Source: Flavobacteriales bacterium UBA7612 (GTDB lineage: Bacteria; Bacteroidota; Bacteroidia; Flavobacteriales; Weeksellaceae). From it: a stretch of DNA of 64,000 bases. The notes under the pieces are model-generated. The model did no database searches and was not told where the DNA came from. It saw nothing but the letters and a program-made list of their open reading frames with translations. Location: contig DLJQ01000018.1 of assembly GCA_002484335.1 (NCBI GenBank), forward strand, positions 91,749-155,748. Direction: 5' to 3'. The position numbers and the translations under genes were made by a program. This document shows, piece by piece, positions 1 to 8,600 of the stretch; within the stretch, counting starts at the first letter, position 1, and every line of letters begins with the position of its first letter.

Positions 1-539
1 TTAATAAAGATTATGTAATTATACTTAATACAAATGCAGGTCTTTGGGGTTATAATATTGGAGATACTGTTCGATTTACTTCTCTAAATCCATATAAAAT
101 TCTAGTTTCAGGACGAATAAAGCATTATACTTCAGCATTTGGAGAGCATGTAATAGGACATGAAGTGGAACAAGCTTTACAAAAAACAGTAGAAATTTAT
201 CCTGCAAATATTATAGAATTTACAGTTGCTCCACAAGTTAATCCAAAAGATGGATTGCCTTATCACGAATGGTTTATAGAATTTGATTCTAAACCTGAAA
301 ATTTTGCTGCTTTTAGTATAGAGCTAGATAAGCAAATGAGAAATCAAAATACTTATTATAATGATTTAATCTCAGGAAATATTCTTCGACCTTTGGTTGT
401 TTCTACTATCAAAAAAGGAGGTTTTCAGGATTATATGAAATCTATAGGTAAGTTAGGGGGGCAAAATAAAGTTCCTAGATTATCAAATGATAGAAAAATA
501 GCTGATATATTTTATCAACTTAATTTAATTATAGAATAA
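1..539 (+). CDS. GH3-like protein, C-terminal part (5' end outside window)
   Basis: The reading frame is open from the left edge (first full codon at base 3), so only about the last 178 residues are seen. They resemble the C-terminal half of bacterial GH3 auxin-responsive-promoter-family proteins, which share the adenylate-forming (acyl-acid-amido synthetase) fold. Seen motifs are YNIGDTVRF, SGRIKHYTSAFGEH and a C-terminal KLGGQNKVPRLSNDR block, which matches the family's usual ending. Bacterial members have no firmly established substrate, so the reaction is left open. The thioesterase gene starts 16 bases after the stop, so the two are probably co-transcribed. The family is recognised from motifs in memory; the missing N-terminus would hold the ATP-binding loop. 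Confidence 0.8.
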   Translation, partial: NKDYVIILNTNAGLWGYNIGDTVRFTSLNPYKILVSGRIKHYTSAFGEHVIGHEVEQALQKTVEIYPANIIEFTVAPQVNPKDGLPYHEWFIEFDSKPENFAAFSIELDKQMRNQNTYYNDLISGNILRPLVVSTIKKGGFQDYMKSIGKLGGQNKVPRLSNDRKIADIFYQLNLIIE

Positions 540-555
540 TTTAATTTTTTTTAAA

Positions 556-1107
556 ATGATTTACAAAACGGTAAAAAGTTCAGTTATTACTTTTTCACAA
601 TTAATGTTGCCATCACATTCTAATTTTAGTGGTAAAATACACGGAGGATTTATTCTTTCTTTGTTAGATCAAATTGCATTTGCTTGTGCTTCTAAATATT
701 CAGGGAAATATTGTGTTACAGCTTCTGTAGATCGAGTAGATTTTCTATGTCCAGTAGAAGTAGGAGAGCTTTTGACCTTAAAAGCTACAGTAAATTATGT
801 TGGTCGAACTTCAATTGTAGTAGGAATACGTGTAGAAAGTCAAAATATACAAACTGGAGAAGTTAAACATTGTAATTCATCATATTTTACAATGATCTGT
901 AAAGAGGAAAACGGAGAAAAATCAGAGGCTCCTAAATTAATATTAAAAAATACAAATGAAGTAAGAAGGTTCTATAAAGCTTTGCATAGAATAGAAGAGC
1001 ATAGGAAATTAAAAGGACATATGAAAGAACCAATTGACTACAAATCAAAAGATTTAATTGATTATTTATTGGAGAATCATCCTGTTAAAATAGAAATAGA
1101 AAAATAA
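556..1107 (+). CDS. Acyl-CoA thioesterase, hotdog fold
   Basis: A 183-residue single-domain hotdog thioesterase, expected to hydrolyse acyl-CoA to free acid and CoA in the cytoplasm. The N-terminal half holds the family signature GKIHGGFILSLLDQIAF (around residues 27-43), in which the HGG turn and the acidic residue on the central helix shape the active site. SVDRVDFLCPVEVGEL and a VGRTSIVVGIRVE strand follow, as in YciA-type broad acyl-CoA thioesterases. The last 60 residues are charged and less conserved. It directly follows the GH3-like gene and ends at a strong terminator. The substrate chain length cannot be read from the sequence. Confidence 0.85.
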   Translation: MIYKTVKSSVITFSQLMLPSHSNFSGKIHGGFILSLLDQIAFACASKYSGKYCVTASVDRVDFLCPVEVGELLTLKATVNYVGRTSIVVGIRVESQNIQTGEVKHCNSSYFTMICKEENGEKSEAPKLILKNTNEVRRFYKALHRIEEHRKLKGHMKEPIDYKSKDLIDYLLENHPVKIEIEK

Positions 1108-1130
1108 ATTAATAATTATAAAAATATTTA

Positions 1131-1161
1131 GCCCGATCTGTTAAAAGATTGGGCTTTTTTT
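1131..1161 (+). terminator. Intrinsic terminator after the thioesterase
   Basis: A 9-bp stem (GCCCGATCT with AGATTGGGC, one G-U pair) with a 6-base loop is followed by seven T residues. It closes the GH3-like/thioesterase unit. Confidence 0.9.
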
Positions 1162-1190
1162 ATGATAAAAATTATTTTTTTATAAATTTA

Positions 1191-1207
1191 TTTAGAATAA
1201 TTAAAAA
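1191..1207 (+). promoter_or_regulatory. Candidate Fur-like operator upstream of the heme operon
   Basis: TTTAGAATAATTAAAAA is an imperfect inverted repeat whose left half (TTTAGAAT) matches half of a TTTAGAATnATTCTAAA-type iron box. It lies where the -33 element of the downstream promoter would be, so a bound repressor would block RNA polymerase. A closely similar site sits upstream of chaN, another iron/heme-related gene. In DNA this AT-rich chance matches are common, so this is a hypothesis supported by position. Confidence 0.35.
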
Positions 1208-1225
1208 TAAATGAAAACTTAAATA

Positions 1226-1233
1226 TATATTTG
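1226..1233 (+). promoter_or_regulatory. Bacteroidota -7 promoter box for the heme operon
   Basis: TATATTTG matches the TAnnTTTG box used by the Bacteroidota primary sigma factor. It lies 58 bases before the receptor start codon. No clear TTG -33 element was found. Confidence 0.55.
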
Positions 1234-1291
1234 CCACTATTAAACATTAGACTAATTAAAAATAAGGTTTAATAAATTAATACATGAACAC

Positions 1292-3442
1292 ATGAAGAGA
1301 TATTTTATTCTATTAAGTTGTTTATCTGGATTACAAGTTTTTTCACAAACAAATGATTCAATAAATAAAAATGAATTAATAGAACTAGATCAAACAGTTA
1401 TTTCGGGGCAATATAATAATCAGTCAGTTAAAAAATCTATTTACGAAGTAAAAGTAATTACAAGAGAAATAATTGATAGACAAGCAGGAAACACACTTGC
1501 AGATGTTTTGAATCAAACATTGAATATGAATATTATTCCTAACTCATCTACAGGAAAATCAACAGTTCGTATGTTTGGATTAGATGGTCAATATTTCAAA
1601 ATATTAGTTGATAATATTCCTTTGGTAAACGACGAAGGGCTTGGAAACAATACAGATTTAACACAAATAAATCTTGATGATATTCAGCAGGTAGAAATCG
1701 TGGAAGGAGCAATGGGAGTTGAATATGGAGCAAACTCAATAGCAGGTGTAATTAATATAATTACAAAAAAGGGAGGAAAAAATCTTTATGATATTTTAGC
1801 TGTAGTACAAGAAGAAACTGTAAATAACGAGTACAATTGGAAGAATAAAGGAAAACATATACAATCTCTGAAAATCGGACATAAATTTTCAGATAAAATC
1901 TACGGTAATTTAAGTTTTTCACGTAATGATTTTCAGGGATTTTTTAATGATAAACAAGGAAAGAATTATGCTTTTAGTGATAAATTAAGAGGTTATGATT
2001 GGATTCCTAAATTACAAAATTCAGCAAAAGCATTAGTTCAATACAAAGATGAAAATTTTAGATTGTTCTATAAGTTTGAATATTTTAATGAAGAAACAAA
2101 GTACTATAATCCTGAGGTAAAATTGAATCATCAACCTCAAACAGATACAGATAATCCTACAAGTGATGATAGGAGATATACAACAGATAGAATTTATAAT
2201 CATTTAAATGCATCAGGAAGATTCAAAAACGCAATAAATTATGATATTTCGCTTTCATACCAAGAGCAAAAGCGTAAATTAAAATCATATACTTATGAAA
2301 TTTTGACTGGTAATGAGAATGATATTAAAAAATATGATTATGAAAGTAGAAAGGTATATTACTCTAAAGGTATGTTTAGTAACTTCATTAATAAAAATGA
2401 TTATTTTGATTTTCAATTCGGTTATGAGATAGATCAAACTAAAGGTTATGCATCACCAATTTCAATGGAATATAATGCTGATCCAAATAAACCAGTTGAA
2501 AGAAGAATAGGAACTTATGATGTTTTTGCTTCATCAGAAATTTCTTTAAATGATAAAATTTCCTTTCGTCCAGGAGCTCGAATTATGTTCTCAGAACAAT
2601 TTAATACTCAGTATGTGATGAGTTTTAGTGCAAAGTATTCATTTGCAAAAAATTGGGAGCTTCGTGGTATTTTAGGAACTTCACCTAGATTACCTAATTA
2701 TGATGAAATGTATTCATATATGGTTGATGTGAATCATGATATACGAGGAAATGAAAATTTGAATCCTGAAAAAGGAATTTCTGGATTTTTACATCTTAAG
2801 AATAGTTTAAATATAAATTCAATAACGTCATTTGAACAAAAATTATCTATTTGGAAAATTGATTTAAAAGATAAAATTGAACTTGTTCCAATTGCAGGAG
2901 ATGGTTTACGTTACCTATATGAGAATATAGACAATTATAAAGTTCAGGGAATTACTTATCTTAATCAATACTCATTTGGTAATTTCTTTGCTGGAATTGG
3001 AGCTACTATTACTGGTATTAAACAATCAATTGATCAAACAAATGTAGTAGAGAAAGAGGATAATAAATATTTTTATACAGTACAAGCAAATGCTAGTATT
3101 TCTTATAAATTCTCAAAATCAAATACAATTGTTTCTGCTTTTTATAAATACAACGGAGAAGAACAACGATATGTTTTAAAAACAAATCCTGATAATACGA
3201 AAGAACAATTTCTAGAAAAAGGTAAACAACAAGGATTTAGTTGGTTAGATGCTTCTGTAAGACAATCATTTTTTAAAAATAAATTTGATGTAACTCTAGG
3301 AGCTAGAAATTTATTTGATGTAAAAAATCTTAGAAATACTACAAGTTCAGATGGAGCGCATACAGCTGCTGCAACGAGTATAATGTACGGCTATGGACGT
3401 TCATATTTTGTAAAACTATCATTCAACTTAGGAATCAATTAA
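1292..3442 (+). CDS. TonB-dependent outer-membrane receptor, HmuR/heme type
   Basis: A 716-residue TonB-dependent receptor with a signal peptide (MKRYFILLSCLSG...VFSQ), a TonB-box-like stretch (LDQTVISGQ), a plug domain (about residues 45-165, with VRMFGLDGQYFKILVDNIP and AGVINIITKKGG) and a 22-strand-type barrel ending in a hydrophobic C-terminus. Around residues 460-500 it has GTSPRLPNYDEMY followed by NENLNPEKG, the equivalent of the FRAP/NPDL region of heme receptors such as HmuR. The next two genes encode HmuY-like proteins, which makes heme (or a similar tetrapyrrole) the likely cargo, energised by TonB-ExbBD encoded elsewhere. A Fur-like site overlaps its promoter. A siderophore receptor is the main alternative, less likely given the HmuY partners. 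Confidence 0.88.
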   Translation: MKRYFILLSCLSGLQVFSQTNDSINKNELIELDQTVISGQYNNQSVKKSIYEVKVITREIIDRQAGNTLADVLNQTLNMNIIPNSSTGKSTVRMFGLDGQYFKILVDNIPLVNDEGLGNNTDLTQINLDDIQQVEIVEGAMGVEYGANSIAGVINIITKKGGKNLYDILAVVQEETVNNEYNWKNKGKHIQSLKIGHKFSDKIYGNLSFSRNDFQGFFNDKQGKNYAFSDKLRGYDWIPKLQNSAKALVQYKDENFRLFYKFEYFNEETKYYNPEVKLNHQPQTDTDNPTSDDRRYTTDRIYNHLNASGRFKNAINYDISLSYQEQKRKLKSYTYEILTGNENDIKKYDYESRKVYYSKGMFSNFINKNDYFDFQFGYEIDQTKGYASPISMEYNADPNKPVERRIGTYDVFASSEISLNDKISFRPGARIMFSEQFNTQYVMSFSAKYSFAKNWELRGILGTSPRLPNYDEMYSYMVDVNHDIRGNENLNPEKGISGFLHLKNSLNINSITSFEQKLSIWKIDLKDKIELVPIAGDGLRYLYENIDNYKVQGITYLNQYSFGNFFAGIGATITGIKQSIDQTNVVEKEDNKYFYTVQANASISYKFSKSNTIVSAFYKYNGEEQRYVLKTNPDNTKEQFLEKGKQQGFSWLDASVRQSFFKNKFDVTLGARNLFDVKNLRNTTSSDGAHTAAATSIMYGYGRSYFVKLSFNLGIN

Positions 3443-3453
3443 ACAAAGGAATA

Positions 3454-4857
3454 ATGAAATTATATACATTAATAATCGTTTTATTTACTTCTTTTATTCT
3501 TTTATCGTGTAATGATGATAATAGTCCAGAAGGATTAGATTTTGTTGCTGCATTTAATAATGTAAGTATCGATTTTAGTAAAATAACATCTGAACAAAAT
3601 ATAGAATTTAAATTTTCTAAAACAGCAGAAAGTGATGGCCAAATATATATTAGAATAAAATCAGAAAATGCAAATTATGATACTGATTTTTCAACATTTC
3701 CTAGTGCAGTTAATAATGAATTAGTAATTCCTTTTAAAAAAGGACAAAATTCTACTAGTTTCCTATTCAGGAATTTAATTTATCCTTTTGATCGCTCAGA
3801 TAAAAAAATTGAATTTGAAATTACTAAAGTTGATTATCCAGGTGGAGCTGTTATACAAGGTTATACTTCTCTTGTAATATCTTTTGATGTTTCTATTGGA
3901 GGTACAATGGCTCCTGAAATTGGAGGTCCCAATGAACCATATCAAGTTTATGTTGATTTAAGTAAAGATGAACAAGTTAAAGTTAAGAGAGATAGCTGGG
4001 ATTTAGGATTTTATAATGGAACTTATCCTAGAGTAGTTATAAATGGATCTATTTATATGGCCACAAAAGCTTTAGATGAAACGGACTTATCTAAAGTAAC
4101 AAGATTATCAGTTAGAACCTTTTTAAATACTGTAAGAGTTGGAACTTTTGAAGATTCAAATAAAGATTATGTCGACTATCCTGATGGTGATATTCTTAAA
4201 ACAGCTATTACTGAGATAAAAGACAATGATGATGATAATCCAGTTTATTTATTAAACTTAGGATATACAGTAGGAACAACTATTCCTGCAGCTGGATCTG
4301 TTGCTGTTGCTGGAACAGAGAGAGGATGGAAGAAAATTAAATTTTTAAAAAGAGGAGAAGATTATTTAATTCAATATGCAGATTTGGATGAAACCACTTT
4401 TCATGAGAAAAGAATAGTAAAAAATTCAACTCATAATTTTGTTTTCTTTAGTTTCAATACAAATGATGAAGTTAGTGTAGAACCGGAAAAATTAAAATGG
4501 GATTTGAATTTTACAGTTTTTACTAATCTTATTACAGGAAGTGGCTCTTATGGTTATACAGACTTTGTAGTTAACAATTTAAAAGCTGGAGTAAAAGCTT
4601 ATAGAGTAAATGTAGAGAATGATATTACTTACGAAAAATTTGATGCTAGTATGATTGATGAATCAAAATTTTCTAATGATCAACGTGCTATTGGTGACTC
4701 TTGGCGTCAAGTTACATCTCCTCAAACATTATATGCAGATCGTTTTTATATATTGAAAGACGGTGAAGGTAATTATTACAAAATAAGAATGCTTGCTTTT
4801 CTTAATGATTCGGGTGTTAGAGGATATCCAAGATTTGAATATAAATTAATTAAATAA
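3454..4857 (+). CDS. HmuY-family heme-binding lipoprotein
   Basis: A 467-residue lipoprotein: a signal peptide ends in a lipobox (ILLSC, Cys19), so it should be anchored in the outer membrane facing the surface or periplasm. An N-terminal region of about 150 residues precedes the HmuY-like domain, which shows the characteristic WDLGF, a second WDLNF, YGYTDFVVNN, IGDSWRQV and DRFYILKDGEGNYYKIRM blocks and the terminal GYPRFEYKL. In Porphyromonas, HmuY captures heme and passes it to HmuR; the same division of labour is inferred here, since the gene starts 11 bases after the receptor gene. Heme ligands (His or Met) cannot be assigned with confidence from sequence alone. Confidence 0.85.
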   Translation: MKLYTLIIVLFTSFILLSCNDDNSPEGLDFVAAFNNVSIDFSKITSEQNIEFKFSKTAESDGQIYIRIKSENANYDTDFSTFPSAVNNELVIPFKKGQNSTSFLFRNLIYPFDRSDKKIEFEITKVDYPGGAVIQGYTSLVISFDVSIGGTMAPEIGGPNEPYQVYVDLSKDEQVKVKRDSWDLGFYNGTYPRVVINGSIYMATKALDETDLSKVTRLSVRTFLNTVRVGTFEDSNKDYVDYPDGDILKTAITEIKDNDDDNPVYLLNLGYTVGTTIPAAGSVAVAGTERGWKKIKFLKRGEDYLIQYADLDETTFHEKRIVKNSTHNFVFFSFNTNDEVSVEPEKLKWDLNFTVFTNLITGSGSYGYTDFVVNNLKAGVKAYRVNVENDITYEKFDASMIDESKFSNDQRAIGDSWRQVTSPQTLYADRFYILKDGEGNYYKIRMLAFLNDSGVRGYPRFEYKLIK

Positions 4858-4863
4858 ATACAT

Positions 4864-6108
4864 ATGAATAAAAAATTTACTTCTTTTGTGGCAGCTATAT
4901 TAATTGCTACAACAATCAATGCTCAAGAACTTATAAAGGCAGAAGCAGCTATGGGAACAGGTTATGCAAATGATGTATATTTTAAATTAGAAGATAAAAC
5001 AGCAATTACTTCTACTAGAGATTGGGATATATCATTTTATAGAAAATCTGAATTTAAAACAGGAATTAGAGTAAATGATACTAAAATTTCAAAAGTTTAT
5101 GAGGTATCAGATAATTTTGATGACTGGGATAATGTAACTATTGATGGATTATCAACTTTACCAACTTTATATAATAGTGATACTGTTTGGGAAGAAGGAG
5201 CATTTAATCAAGCTTCTGCACAATCTGGTTGGGGAAATTATAATTCAATTTCTCATGTGGTAGAAGGTAAAATAATTTTTATACTAGAATATACAGCTGG
5301 TGGATATGTTAAGTTCAAAATAAATAGCTTAAAAATAGGAACATATGATTTTACATATTCTAAATATGTAAATGGGGCTTGGGGCGAAGATAAAACATTC
5401 TCTTTATCTAAAGATTCTTCTTTAAATAGAATATTTAATTATTTCAATATTACAACGGATTCTGTTGTAACTCCTGAACCTGAAAGTTCTCAGTGGGATC
5501 TTAAATTCACTCAATATACTACTGATTACCCTATGGGAAATGAATATGTAAAATATTTAGTGACAGGTCCTTTACAATCAGATAATATATTGGTAGCTGA
5601 AATAGAAGGAGATAACAATCCTAAAAATGCTACAGAATATAAATCAGATATAAATACAATAGGTTATGATTGGAAAAAATTAAATGGATTTAGTTATATT
5701 TTAAGAGATGTTAGTTATTTTGTAAAAAACATTTCATCAAATAAAATTTATAAACTAGAATTTAATGCAATTCCTTCTAGTTCAGTAGGAACATTAAGTT
5801 TTGAGTATAAAGATGTAACAGCTTCTTTAGCTACAAATGATATAGAAAAAACTAAATTTGGTATTTATACAGATGTTAATCAACCAAAGACAATTAGTAT
5901 TATTTATAATTCACAAGAAGCATCATCATCTAATATAGCTGTTGCTATTTATTCAATCAATGGTCAATTGGTTCATCAAGAAAATTATAAACCTACGGGT
6001 TCATTTACAAATAAATCGATTAATTTATCACGATTATCTGCTGGAGTTTATATTGTAAAACTTCAATCAGGAGGTAAGACTGAATCGAAAAAAGTCGTTT
6101 TACGTTAA
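4864..6108 (+). CDS. HmuY-like protein with type IX secretion sorting tail
   Basis: A 414-residue secreted protein: Sec signal peptide (MNKKFTSFVAAILIATTINAQ), a body with HmuY-style landmarks (WDISFYRK, SQWDLKFTQY, IGYDWKKLNG, SYFVKNISSNKIYKLEF, terminal LSFEYKDV), then a type A T9SS sorting domain over the last ~75 residues (AVAIYSINGQLVHQE, LSRLSAGVYIVKL, final ESKKVVLR). It starts 6 bases after the HmuY lipoprotein gene and ends the operon at a strong bidirectional terminator. Reading: a soluble or cell-surface hemophore paralogous to the lipoprotein, exported through the outer membrane by T9SS. The homology to HmuY is read from spaced motifs and is weaker than for the upstream gene. Confidence 0.75.
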   Translation: MNKKFTSFVAAILIATTINAQELIKAEAAMGTGYANDVYFKLEDKTAITSTRDWDISFYRKSEFKTGIRVNDTKISKVYEVSDNFDDWDNVTIDGLSTLPTLYNSDTVWEEGAFNQASAQSGWGNYNSISHVVEGKIIFILEYTAGGYVKFKINSLKIGTYDFTYSKYVNGAWGEDKTFSLSKDSSLNRIFNYFNITTDSVVTPEPESSQWDLKFTQYTTDYPMGNEYVKYLVTGPLQSDNILVAEIEGDNNPKNATEYKSDINTIGYDWKKLNGFSYILRDVSYFVKNISSNKIYKLEFNAIPSSSVGTLSFEYKDVTASLATNDIEKTKFGIYTDVNQPKTISIIYNSQEASSSNIAVAIYSINGQLVHQENYKPTGSFTNKSINLSRLSAGVYIVKLQSGGKTESKKVVLR

Positions 6109-6144
6109 AGTTTCTAAGTTAACTTTATTTTGTCTCTTTGTGTA

Positions 6145-6177
6145 GGTTGCCCAACAAATTGTTGGGCAACCATTTTT
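6145..6177. terminator. Bidirectional terminator between convergent genes
   Basis: GGTTGCCCAAC and GTTGGGCAACC form a perfect 11-bp stem with a 5-base loop; a T-run follows on the plus strand. It separates the heme operon from the minus-strand peptidase. Confidence 0.9.
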
Positions 6178-6963
6178 TTATTTTAATTCTGGATTAATAT
6201 CTAAAATATTTTCTTTACGGTATTTATTGATAAATTCATCTGTGAAATTTTCACTTCCCATCAATTTATTGTCTTGTAATACTTTTTTAATATCAAGTTT
6301 TTCATAAGCTTCTAACATTGGTTTAGAAATAGGTTTATAACTAAAATGCCAAGGTTCATATTTAAAGCCTTTTCTTTTGGCATCATTAGTATAAACTAAA
6401 TAAAAACCATATTTCGATGCATTCTCATCAAGCCAAAGCTTAAATTGGTGCATAGATCCACCTTCATTAAAATGTTTCTCATTTAATGGATCAGCTGGTA
6501 CTCCACGTGTACCATCAATAATATCCATGTCTGTTCCCCAATGGTGGCGAGAAGTTCCAGGAATAGTAGAATATTCAATAATTCTCTCAACACTTTGTAA
6601 AGAAGACATTTTTTTTGCCTTATTTGCTTTGTATTTACGTTCCCATATACCATTTTGATAACCAAATGTTCTATAGCTAGAAACAACGTGAATATTAAAC
6701 CCTGCTTTTTTAGCTTCAGCTTTCATTAACTCAAACTGTTTAGCAACTTCTGGAAGTAATTTATATTCTTTTCCAACAATGGTAGGATTTCCTTTACCTA
6801 TAAGTTCTGCTGTGGTAAATGTAGGAGGAGTAACATTCTCAATGCTATCATTTACATTTTCGTTTTCATTATTTTTATCATTGCTACCAAATACACAACT
6901 TGTATTTAACATAAAAAAAGGAATAGCTATGTATGTATAATTAATTATTTTTTTAATGTTCAT
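6178..6963 (-). CDS. D-alanyl-D-alanine carboxypeptidase, M15/VanY family lipoprotein
   Basis: A 261-residue zinc peptidase of family M15, expected to trim D-Ala from peptidoglycan stems in the periplasm. It has a lipoprotein signal (IPFFMLNTSC), then HVVSSYRTFGYQ, the metal-binding SRHHWGTDMDI block and the second metal-site motif YEPWHFSYKP, in the order expected for VanY/DacB-type enzymes. The ATG at 6963 is chosen because it gives a proper lipoprotein signal and leaves an 11-base gap after the upstream gene; a start 24 bases earlier would overlap that gene. The upstream neighbour (6975-8069) is an unknown protein probably in the same operon. Confidence 0.9.
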   Translation of the reverse strand: MNIKKIINYTYIAIPFFMLNTSCVFGSNDKNNENENVNDSIENVTPPTFTTAELIGKGNPTIVGKEYKLLPEVAKQFELMKAEAKKAGFNIHVVSSYRTFGYQNGIWERKYKANKAKKMSSLQSVERIIEYSTIPGTSRHHWGTDMDIIDGTRGVPADPLNEKHFNEGGSMHQFKLWLDENASKYGFYLVYTNDAKRKGFKYEPWHFSYKPISKPMLEAYEKLDIKKVLQDNKLMGSENFTDEFINKYRKENILDINPELK

Positions 6964-6974
6964 AGTTTCATATT

Positions 6975-8069
6975 TTATTCGACCCAATCTTTAACAATCA
7001 TTGCATTTGCAGCTGTTTCATAAAAAAGAATAGCTAATAATTGTAAAAATTCAGCGTGATTTAATTTACCTTTTACAACATCATCAATAGGCGTTTCGTA
7101 ATATTCTTCAATGATATTTGTGATTAAAGCTTTAAAATCATTCTTAGAAATAGATTTATCTTTTATTTCTTTCAATAAATAATTATCAGAAATTAAAAAA
7201 TCTGGTCTAGTTCTAGCTATTGGTGATTTTCTAATTTCTAAAGCATTATGTACAGTTTGAGAAATTAAAACTCCACGATCTCCTTCTTCAAATTCCCATT
7301 CTTTTCTAACTTTTCTAGGGTTTGGTTCATAAAAAACATGATTATGAAAAGCATGAATGTGTTTTGCTATATCAGTATTTGTATGTAAATATAAAAATTG
7401 TAGAATAGAGCTAAATAAATGATTAGCATTCAGATTATTTGGATAATACACATATAGTAATGGATAATGGAATAGAGTAGAGTATAATGGAGAAAAACTA
7501 TCTATAATATTTAAATTTAAAAGATTAATTCCTTCAAAATCTATTTTTTGATTGGTTTGATAATAATTTATTCCAGCTAAATAGATTTCTTGATAACTTA
7601 ATTCAAACCCATTTAAATATTCACCTATTTTACTAAAAAAGTAAGTATTTAATTTTTGATTCGTAATTAATTTATAGTCTGAATTTTTAAATAAATCTAA
7701 AAATTCTTGATCTATATCTGTAATCAATTCTTGATTGATTATTTTCTCGAAATCAAAATCTTTTTTTCTTATTGTATTAACATACACTTCATTATAAGTG
7801 TAGATTATTTCTTTTATTGGTTGTGTATCTAATTCTTCAATAGAGTTGTAAATATTTGTTGGTGTAGCATATAAAGAAAATAAACGTTGAAATTCTTGAT
7901 GAATTTTTTGTTCTTCAGTAAACATATTCATCAATTGATTTGTGTTAGCTGATATAATACTTTCTCCAAGGAAAAATATAATTCCAGCTTTTAAATTTTC
8001 ATCAAAACCACATCTTTCTAAAGTTGCATCAAAATATTTTTTAAATGGGTTTTCTATTAATTGGTTCAT
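6975..8069 (-). CDS. Conserved-looking hypothetical protein, 364 aa
   Basis: Not recognised. The protein is 364 residues long, with no signal peptide or membrane segment, and mainly helical-looking with many aromatic and acidic residues. Distinctive stretches are HIHAFHNHVFYEPNPRKVRKEW and RGVLISQTVHNALEIRKSP in the C-terminal third. It is translated just upstream of the M15 peptidase (11-base gap), suggesting one transcript. The base composition and codon use look like the surrounding genes. No function is proposed. Confidence 0.75.
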   Translation of the reverse strand: MNQLIENPFKKYFDATLERCGFDENLKAGIIFFLGESIISANTNQLMNMFTEEQKIHQEFQRLFSLYATPTNIYNSIEELDTQPIKEIIYTYNEVYVNTIRKKDFDFEKIINQELITDIDQEFLDLFKNSDYKLITNQKLNTYFFSKIGEYLNGFELSYQEIYLAGINYYQTNQKIDFEGINLLNLNIIDSFSPLYSTLFHYPLLYVYYPNNLNANHLFSSILQFLYLHTNTDIAKHIHAFHNHVFYEPNPRKVRKEWEFEEGDRGVLISQTVHNALEIRKSPIARTRPDFLISDNYLLKEIKDKSISKNDFKALITNIIEEYYETPIDDVVKGKLNHAEFLQLLAILFYETAANAMIVKDWVE

Positions 8070-8301
8070 TTTCGTAGTCTTTATTCTAAATTATAAAAAG
8101 TAAAAGTATTGATTTTTTATTGTTAGAGAGGAAAAAAAACGAGCTGTTTTTCGTAATTAGCTGTTTTTAAGAGAAATTAAAATTATTTTAAGATCAATTC
8201 TTATTTTTTGTTATAAAAGTTAATTTTATTGTTAATGTTTTGATTATCAAAATATTATTTATAAATTAACTATACATTTAAAAATCTAAAAAAATAGAAT
8301 T
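8070..8301. other. Divergent intergenic region with small palindrome
   Basis: A 232-bp AT-rich region between divergent genes. It holds the perfect inverted repeat TTTTGA-TTA-TCAAAA (8239-8253), a plausible operator, and a TATACATTTA stretch (one base off TAnnTTTG) before the 8302 gene. Nothing else is evident. Confidence 0.4.
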
Positions 8302-8586
8302 ATGAAAAATTTCACTGGTACAATAGATGATTTTATTAATGAGCATGATCATGTTATTAATAAATTAATTTTAGAAAAAATTAGTCAACAAGAAATTATA
8401 GAAGAGGAAATTTCTGATATAGATTATAGAAATCAGAAATTGGTTGATATAAAAAATAATATGAAAGATTTTTTCTTTCAAGAATTTGGAGATTGGGAAA
8501 TTGCATTAGATTTAGAATCTTTTAAAAATAGTTTTGATTATCATTTTCAATTAGTAAATGATGAAGTAGAAGAATATTTAAATTAA
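8302..8586 (+). CDS. Small acidic hypothetical protein, 94 aa
   Basis: A 94-residue, strongly acidic, helix-rich protein (repeated I/L/E/D heptad-like pattern in LEKISQQEIIEEEISDIDYR), without signal peptide or membrane segment. It is not recognised as any family. It stands alone: a divergent promoter region lies upstream and a convergent FAD monooxygenase 14 bases downstream. The start has A-rich sequence (AAAAAAATAGAATT) typical of flavobacterial leaders. Its short length and isolation lower confidence, though its codon use fits the genome. Confidence 0.65.
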   Translation: MKNFTGTIDDFINEHDHVINKLILEKISQQEIIEEEISDIDYRNQKLVDIKNNMKDFFFQEFGDWEIALDLESFKNSFDYHFQLVNDEVEEYLN

Positions 8587-8600
8587 AGAAAGGTTTTGTA

